Source of the DNA: Eubacteriales bacterium
GTDB lineage: Bacteria > Bacillota > Clostridia > Lachnospirales > Lachnospiraceae
Reading direction: 5' to 3'
DNA length: 45,712 nucleotides
NCBI GenBank assembly: GCA_030539395.1
Contig: JAUNSC010000028.1
Location: 1-45,712, forward strand
How positions within the stretch are numbered: position 1 is the first letter of the stretch; each line of letters begins with the position of its first letter. The notes below the pieces were generated by a model. It had not been told where the DNA came from, did no database searches, and saw nothing but the letters and a program-made list of their open reading frames with translations. A program made the translations under genes and the position numbers. Shown here piece after piece: positions 41,510-45,712 of this stretch.

Positions 41510-41899
41510 ATGAATAGTGGTACATCTGCTAGAAAGGTGATTGATATTATTGACTCACAGTCTTATGAGGCCGGTTACGCTGCTGGATATTCAGAGGCAG
41601 AAGCTATAAGCTATAGCGAAGGGTATCGGACTTGCAGACTTGACTATAAAAAAAGAGCAAGAGAACGAAAACAACTGAAAATGCGTAAAAAGAGACGTCT
41701 ATTATATTTTCTTAAACAGAAAGTAATAGGCGTTTTTCTTTTGGTTCTGACAATCTTTGTGGTGAAACTTTTGGAAGGGGATGCGACTGTGGCACTATTT
41801 ACCGTTCCGCTTGGATTGACACTGATATTCAGTAGGGAAAAATGGTGGATGGATAGCTATTATCATGAAACTCGGATGGAAGAAAGGAGAAAACGTTGA
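41510..41899 (+). CDS. Two-span membrane protein with repeated-Tyr N terminus (129 aa)
   Basis: N-terminal repeats YEAGYAAGYSEAEAISYSEGY, then a very basic stretch (KKRARERKQLKMRKKRR) and two membrane helices near 70-87 and 92-107. Basic residues before the first helix suggest the N terminus stays in the cytoplasm. First gene after the terminator; GAAAGGAG precedes it. Confidence 0.6.
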   Translation: MNSGTSARKVIDIIDSQSYEAGYAAGYSEAEAISYSEGYRTCRLDYKKRARERKQLKMRKKRRLLYFLKQKVIGVFLLVLTIFVVKLLEGDATVALFTVPLGLTLIFSREKWWMDSYYHETRMEERRKR

Positions 41900-42066
41900 A
41901 GCAGCCGAAAAGACTTACCAGAGAACAGAAACGGTGTGTCTCTGCACATTATTTAAACGCTAAAGATTGGATGCTGGTTGAGGAAACTGAGTTTTATTAC
42001 AAGATAATTCATAAGAAAACCGGCAAAACGAAGAGTGTAGATAAATTTAGAAGGAGGCTGAGATGA
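41896..42066 (+). CDS. DUF6906-type small protein (56 aa)
   Basis: TTG start after GAAAGGAG; MKQPKRLTREQKRCVSAHYL, WMLVEETEFYYKIIHKKTGK and KFRRRLR match, from memory, a small basic phage/plasmid family. Its end overlaps the next start (ATGA). Function unknown. Confidence 0.65.
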   Translation: MKQPKRLTREQKRCVSAHYLNAKDWMLVEETEFYYKIIHKKTGKTKSVDKFRRRLR

Positions 42067-42305
42067 AAATATGTAAAGTGAGACCAAATTACAATCAGTG
42101 TTGCGCTTGTTTAGATATTCAAATTTCAAACAATTCTGTTCTGGATTGTAAAAAATGTAGTTTAAATAATAAGACTTATGAGCTTCTGCAAATTGGAACC
42201 GGATTTTGGAGTGGAGATTATGCAATGGTGCAAAATGATGGAAAAATTGAAAAAGTAGCTTTAAGTAGAATCTATGACGTGAGAGAAACGAAAGGAGAAA
42301 ACTAA
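42063..42305 (+). CDS. Small Cys-rich protein (80 aa)
   Basis: CCACLD and LDCKKCSL supply two Cys pairs, a possible zinc site. The C-terminal half is beta-like. Overlaps neighbours at both ends. No recognised family. Confidence 0.6.
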   Translation: MKICKVRPNYNQCCACLDIQISNNSVLDCKKCSLNNKTYELLQIGTGFWSGDYAMVQNDGKIEKVALSRIYDVRETKGEN

Positions 42306-42835
42306 TGAATTCTAAAATTATTGCAGTAGATTTTGACGGAACTTTATGTGAGAACAATTGGCCGGAGATTGGAGAGCCGAAAAAAGGTGTGATTGAGTAT
42401 CTTAAAGAGCGGCGAAAAAATGGAGATAAACTTATTCTTTGGACGTGCCGTGTTGGAGAGATGCTTGAAAAAGCGGAGGCATGGTGTTCTGAGCATGGGC
42501 TTGAGTTTGATGCGGTCAATGAGAATCTTCCGGAAATCATTGAGTCTTTCGGCTCCGATACTCGAAAGATATTTGCAAATGAGTATCTGGATGACAGGAA
42601 TCCTTTGTATGTTTCCGATACGGTAGATGATGTTCTTTATATTTGCGATGGTAAAAAGTGTGGCGATGCCTGCCCCGGTAAAGAATGCAAACATACATCA
42701 GATATAACCCACGCCAAGAATTTTGTAAAAGGAGATTATGATTCTTACTGGGAAGCGGTGCCCAAAAATTGTCACGGTTGCTTTGGTGCTTCGGATGACA
42801 GTTGTCAATGCTGCGAGGAGGAAAGACCAGTATGA
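42305..42835 (+). CDS. HAD-family hydrolase with Cys-rich tail
   Basis: The first ~120 residues are a HAD phosphatase: IIAVDFDGTLCENNWP (Asp nucleophile and DxD at about 8-10), LILWTCRVGEML (motif II) and acidic residues in NEYLDDRNPLY. After that comes a Cys-rich tail (CDGKKCGDACPGKECKH, CHGCFGASDDSCQCCEEE) that standard members lack; it may bind zinc. It sits in a group of nucleotide-metabolism-like genes. The tail overlaps the next frame. Confidence 0.75.
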   Translation: MNSKIIAVDFDGTLCENNWPEIGEPKKGVIEYLKERRKNGDKLILWTCRVGEMLEKAEAWCSEHGLEFDAVNENLPEIIESFGSDTRKIFANEYLDDRNPLYVSDTVDDVLYICDGKKCGDACPGKECKHTSDITHAKNFVKGDYDSYWEAVPKNCHGCFGASDDSCQCCEEERPV

Positions 42836-43055
42836 ATCGGAGTGGATTTATCCAGGGTTTGCAGAGTTGCAGCAACAAATCAGCAAACAGATCCGTGGAT
42901 ATGGTGACAGAATTGGACTCTTGGAAGAGATGGCAGATGCTTATATTTGTCTTCGCTTTCTGGAGTCCATTTTTGATATTGAAGCAGATGATTTACAGAA
43001 AGCCATTGATGTAAAGTTAGATCAGGAAAGGGGAAATTTAAATGGCAGGAATTAA
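42795..43055 (+). CDS. MazG-like nucleotide pyrophosphohydrolase domain protein
   Basis: The core AELQQQISKQIRGYGDRIGL then LLEEMADAYICLRFLE and DLQKAIDVKLDQE follows the MazG-like pattern (helix, EExAD metal site, helix with Lys). Such enzymes hydrolyse NTPs or modified dNTPs. The start is unclear: ATG 42795 is in frame but lies 40 bases inside the HAD gene with no good ribosome binding site, while ATG 42832 has a good site (GAGGAGGAAAG) but is in a different frame. A frameshift or use of a weak start is possible. Confidence 0.55.
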   Translation: MTVVNAARRKDQYESEWIYPGFAELQQQISKQIRGYGDRIGLLEEMADAYICLRFLESIFDIEADDLQKAIDVKLDQERGNLNGRN

Positions 43056-43332
43056 CGCTACGATTGAATTAAGAACCAGACTTTGCATCGTTGGCAATGA
43101 ATATGGCTGGTTTCATGTTTGGGAGTTATATTCTCAACCTTTGGAAGCAAGTCCCATGATTGGCGGCGCTCCAGCGGGGGTATTCAGTAGAATATTTGGC
43201 ATTGTCGAGTTTGCAGATGGTATTAGACGAGTAGATCCGACTGATATTTACTTCTGCGATGAGGATAACGAATCACTTAAAGAGCTTAATAAAACGAAGG
43301 AAGGTAAAATTAATGTATATCCTTCAAATTGA
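43042..43332 (+). CDS. Hypothetical protein (96 aa)
   Basis: Beta-rich small protein (INATIELRTRLCIVG, GWFHVWELYSQPLE, GVFSRIFGIVEFADG). Overlaps both neighbours; AAAGGGGAAA precedes the start. Family not recognised. Confidence 0.6.
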   Translation: MAGINATIELRTRLCIVGNEYGWFHVWELYSQPLEASPMIGGAPAGVFSRIFGIVEFADGIRRVDPTDIYFCDEDNESLKELNKTKEGKINVYPSN

Positions 43333-43465
43333 CCGTTCAAAATTTTACCCTGACATAAACAGAGAGGCACTCAGAAAAAGACTATTAAACTCACTAAGAG
43401 ATTCTGCTGATATGTCTAAGATTATTGAATTAGCATTAAAGAAGGAGGAACCAATCGATGATTGA
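43313..43465 (+). CDS. Hypothetical small protein (50 aa)
   Basis: YILQIDRSKFYPDINREALR followed by a helical acidic region. AAGGAAGG lies upstream. It overlaps both flanking genes, as expected in this compact operon. Function unknown. Confidence 0.5.
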   Translation: MYILQIDRSKFYPDINREALRKRLLNSLRDSADMSKIIELALKKEEPIDD

Positions 43466-43730
43466 AAATTTGTTAAAAGAACTGGGTGAACGCCATTTTG
43501 AAGTTCTTTGGAGATATGAGGTCGTAACAAATTCTATCGTTATTCAGATGGATAAAAGATACGGTCATCAATGGCATAGGTTAGCTCGTAAAGTTACATT
43601 CGATGATTTTCGTCATCTTAGAAGCAATCAGTTTGAAGGTATTATGGTTCGATTTTTAAAAGATATGGCTCAGGAACTGGAGTATCAAATTAAAGTTGCG
43701 CCAGAACCTATGAAAGGAGAAGAACAATGA
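43458..43730 (+). CDS. Hypothetical protein (90 aa)
   Basis: A mixed alpha/beta soluble protein (FEVLWRYEVVTNSIVIQMDK; FEGIMVRFLKDMAQELEYQI). GAAGGAGG precedes the start and ATGA links it to the following ThyX-like gene. No motif recognised. Confidence 0.6.
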   Translation: MIENLLKELGERHFEVLWRYEVVTNSIVIQMDKRYGHQWHRLARKVTFDDFRHLRSNQFEGIMVRFLKDMAQELEYQIKVAPEPMKGEEQ

Positions 43731-44521
43731 TCAAAATCGAAAACGTAGAAGTTATGGGTTGGGAGCATGTTATCAAAGGTATGCGGAATCCAATGAACAG
43801 TTGGGATAAGTCCGATAGCGGTATCTGTAAAGGTGGCGATGACGGTATCGGTTGTAAAAACTGTGCTGGATATGACTGCGGGCATACATACGACCATTCT
43901 TTCCAGCTTGGTAAAGCCGACCACGAACTGATGATGAAGTTGGCAGCAGGTGGTCCGGTTCATGCGAAGTATCGGAGAATGATTGTGGTATATCTGGACA
44001 TCACAGCTCCGCTGTATTGGTGGAAAGAGTTTGATACCTATAAGGTCGGTACAGTGGCTAACTCCTGCTCTACGATGCACAAAATTGCGGAGAAGGAGTT
44101 TACTTTAAATGACTTTTCATATGAACATCTTTTCGGCATCTATGATAGAAAGGGTGCGGAAAACGGATTAGCATTGGATGTATCACCCCTTCATGATAAG
44201 AGTGTATTGTTTTCTCCTTGCGGAGTTTTGCGATTAACAATACGGATGTTAAATGCGTGCCGCGAAAAATATCTCGAAACCAAAGACAAGAAATACTGGT
44301 GGCAGATGATTCAGCTTCTACCAACATCTTACAACCAGAAGCGGACGATTATGCTGAATTACGAAGTCCTTGCCGGTATTTATCCGATGCGGAAGAATCA
44401 CAAGCTGGATGAATGGCGTGAGTTTTGCCAATGGATTGAGCGGTTGCCGTATTCGGAGATTATAGTTGGCGCAGAAACTGTAAAATTGTATGCTAACGGA
44501 AAAGAAGTGGAGGAAAAGTAA
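43727..44521 (+). CDS. Phage protein with possible ThyX-like fold
   Basis: The 264-residue protein has CKGGDDGIGCKNCAGYDCGH early, then IVVYLDITAPLYWWKEFDTY, TVANSCSTMHKIAEK and LLPTSYNQKRTIMLNYEVL. The WWKEFDTYKVGT and NSCSTM blocks recall flavin-dependent thymidylate synthase-related proteins, although the canonical RHR motif is not visible. Neighbouring HAD and MazG-like genes fit a nucleotide-metabolism role. Treat the ThyX link as a hypothesis. Confidence 0.4.
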   Translation: MIKIENVEVMGWEHVIKGMRNPMNSWDKSDSGICKGGDDGIGCKNCAGYDCGHTYDHSFQLGKADHELMMKLAAGGPVHAKYRRMIVVYLDITAPLYWWKEFDTYKVGTVANSCSTMHKIAEKEFTLNDFSYEHLFGIYDRKGAENGLALDVSPLHDKSVLFSPCGVLRLTIRMLNACREKYLETKDKKYWWQMIQLLPTSYNQKRTIMLNYEVLAGIYPMRKNHKLDEWREFCQWIERLPYSEIIVGAETVKLYANGKEVEEK

Positions 44522-44522
44522 A

Positions 44523-44696
44523 GTGACACTTTTGCAATATTTTATTGTATTTTTGATTTTTTATCTTTGTGTCTATGCACTGACTGACCGTATTTGTAAG
44601 TGCATTGAATATTGTACTGGGATGAAAGCACATTCCAACCAACAGGAGGAAACAAAGTATGGGGCGAGCAGAAAGGAGACGTGCTCAGAAAAATGA
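44523..44696 (+). CDS. Single-span membrane protein (57 aa)
   Basis: GTG start nine bases after GGAGG. An N-terminal membrane helix (LLQYFIVFLIFYLCVYAL) is followed by TDRICKCIEYCTGM with three cysteines. It overlaps the next gene by 38 bases. Function unknown. Confidence 0.6.
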   Translation: MTLLQYFIVFLIFYLCVYALTDRICKCIEYCTGMKAHSNQQEETKYGASRKETCSEK

Positions 44697-45033
44697 GCAA
44701 AAAGCAAAGACCGCTACATACAATCTCACAAAGGCTCAATTGGATGCTGTAGTCCGTGAGAAAATTAGTGATGAACTTGCCAGAGTGAAACAAGAGGCTA
44801 CGGAGGAGGCTATCAATACGGCAATGGCGCTGTTACTGACGCTTCCTCTGGAAGTGCTTATGGATCATTATTGGAAGAAGTCTTATGCAAAACGAATTCC
44901 AGAATTTATTGATCATGTTCTTGAGTATTACGAGATGTGGCAGAATGGAGAACTTGATATGGATGAGCTGAAAGAAGATCTTTGGAAGTATGGCGGCGTA
45001 AAATTATTAGTGGAAGGGGACAAAAATGGCTAA
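44659..45033 (+). CDS. Hypothetical phage-type protein (124 aa)
   Basis: Starts MGRAERRRAQKNEQKAK, a basic tail, then a helical body (AQLDAVVREKISDELARVKQ; NTAMALLLTLPLEVLMDHYW). Helical throughout, no membrane span. CAGGAGG precedes. The basic start could bind nucleic acid; this is not shown. Confidence 0.6.
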   Translation: MGRAERRRAQKNEQKAKTATYNLTKAQLDAVVREKISDELARVKQEATEEAINTAMALLLTLPLEVLMDHYWKKSYAKRIPEFIDHVLEYYEMWQNGELDMDELKEDLWKYGGVKLLVEGDKNG

Positions 45034-45226
45034 AGATGATTTGAGAAGAAATGCTGAAGGGTATTCCGATCCGACAGCGTATGGAGCTTTAAAAGATATT
45101 GATCGGGATGATGACAGATTTCATAAACTTCTTGATACGATATTTGCACTTTGTGAATTGTCGGGTTTTCATATCGAAGAGCGTATTGTGATCAAGGATA
45201 AACGGACAGGAAAGATTTGGAGGTAG
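45026..45226 (+). CDS. Hypothetical protein (66 aa)
   Basis: A short acidic/basic mixed protein (GYSDPTAYGALKDIDRDDDR; SGFHIEERIVIKDKRTGKIW). The start overlaps the preceding gene by eight bases. Conserved look, unknown function. Confidence 0.6.
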   Translation: MAKDDLRRNAEGYSDPTAYGALKDIDRDDDRFHKLLDTIFALCELSGFHIEERIVIKDKRTGKIWR

Positions 45227-45232
45227 CGTAAC

Positions 45233-45412
45233 ATGAGAAATCGAGGAAGACCGCCGAAAGCAGATTCTAAAACTGATCAGTTTCGGGTACGGTTAGATGC
45301 AGAAGAACGGGCAATGATGGAACATTTATCTGTAGAATCTGGCATGAGTATGTCTGAAATTTTAAGAAGAGGGCTTCGGATTCAGTATAACATGGCTCGA
45401 TTTTCACATTAA
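45233..45412 (+). CDS. Ribbon-helix-helix DNA-binding protein
   Basis: The 59-residue protein reads RGRPPKADSKTDQFRVRLDA then EERAMMEHLSVESGMSMSEIL, the beta-strand plus two helices of Arc/CopG/MetJ-type repressors. It lies directly before a repeat-rich non-coding region, and such proteins often bind repeats beside their own gene (plasmid copy control, partition, autoregulation). Ribosome binding site weak (GGAGGTAGCG). Confidence 0.8.
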   Translation: MRNRGRPPKADSKTDQFRVRLDAEERAMMEHLSVESGMSMSEILRRGLRIQYNMARFSH

Positions 45413-45413
45413 A

Positions 45414-45632
45414 TGTGTATCCAATAAATGGTTATTTCTGCCCACTTTTGAGTTTTGAAAAGTGACCACAGCCCACTTTTTTTTTGACCAATGGGTGAAA
45501 AATTTGGAAGATTTTTGAGAATTTGGGGACTTGTACGGACAATTTTGGTCAAATTTCTGGCCATTTGCCCGGTTTCTGCCCACTTTTAAAATATGGATTT
45601 GGCCAAAAAATAATTTTTGTGTATCCAATAAA
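45414..45632. repeat. Repeat-rich gene-free region after the RHH gene
   Basis: TGTGTATCCAATAAA occurs at 45414-45428 and 45618-45632 (204 bases apart). TTTCTGCCCACTTTT occurs at 45435-45449 and 45573-45587, with a third GCCCACTTTT at 45471-45480. All are in direct orientation. No ORF or terminator lies in 45413-45712. The layout suits an operator, partition or replication-origin region, or the edge of a larger untranslated segment. Confidence 0.6.
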
Positions 45633-45712
45633 AAAGTCTGGAAACCCGCATAAATACTCAATGTCATTAACTTAAGGAGTCTTTTACATTTTAAATTGTA
45701 GAAGGTTCCTTT

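Noticed and set aside
25803-45712. A reverse transcriptase for the retroelement-like target
   Set aside because: No protein in the window shows the YxDD palm motif of a reverse transcriptase; KTDS in the replicase belongs to a family B polymerase.

Overview
The window joins about 20 kb of ordinary low-GC Clostridia chromosome (Lachnospiraceae-like) to about 25 kb of a mobile element, most likely the early and replication region of a prophage or a phage-like integrative element. The taxonomic guess rests on the low GC, strong AAGGAGG-type ribosome binding sites, a Firmicutes-type (class II) galT, the order secG-rnr-smpB-ssrA, and a two-piece OmpR-type signalling pair. No 16S gene is present, so this is inference.

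Left edge (1-358): the last 46 codons of a tyrosine recombinase, then a gene-free stretch with GC-rich hairpins and repeated TTTTACAAC boxes. This looks like the end of a separate integrated element lying upstream of the window. Core block (359-19918): low-molecular-weight phosphatase and DUF45 metallopeptidase; a small membrane peptide; homoserine dehydrogenase; gpmI, a small unknown gene and enolase; secG, rnr, smpB and tmRNA; the divergent galTE operon with an AraC regulator; DegV; glmS; a response regulator/sensor kinase pair; a Sir2-like protein; and a phosphoribosyltransferase-like protein. Promoters and terminators are readable for most of these units.

Boundary (19919-20330): no gene, two terminators, a hairpin and a tandem 11-bp repeat. 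Element (20331 to the end): about 45 small, tightly packed genes, all on the plus strand. The first half (20.3-31.7 kb) is dominated by short membrane-anchored proteins, zinc ribbons, three DUF6353-type paralogues and a C-type-lectin-like protein whose 3' end looks like the variable region of a diversity-generating retroelement. These genes are separated by repeated modules: a short terminator hairpin, then a 29-nt element (CGCAWAAWNTACA, five free bases, TATTATGAAAG), then a GAAAGGAG ribosome binding site. I count ten copies of the 29-nt element.

The second half encodes replication and nucleotide metabolism: a 1421-residue polypeptide joining an SF3 helicase, an archaeo-eukaryotic-type primase and a family B DNA polymerase; an SSB-like protein with an acidic tail; an N6-methylase-like protein; an SF2/SNF2-like helicase; a BRO-N protein; a three-part protein with a toxin-50 C-terminus next to an LSM-like candidate immunity protein; then HAD, MazG-like and possibly ThyX-like proteins. 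It ends with a ribbon-helix-helix protein facing a repeat-rich 300-bp non-coding region. No capsid, terminase, lysis, conjugation or complete integrase gene is in the window.

The most interesting signals are the replicase fusion (with an intact ribosome binding site and ATG buried at the polymerase junction), the dispersed 29-nt promoter-like module, the toxin fusion, and the diversity-generating-retroelement-like target.
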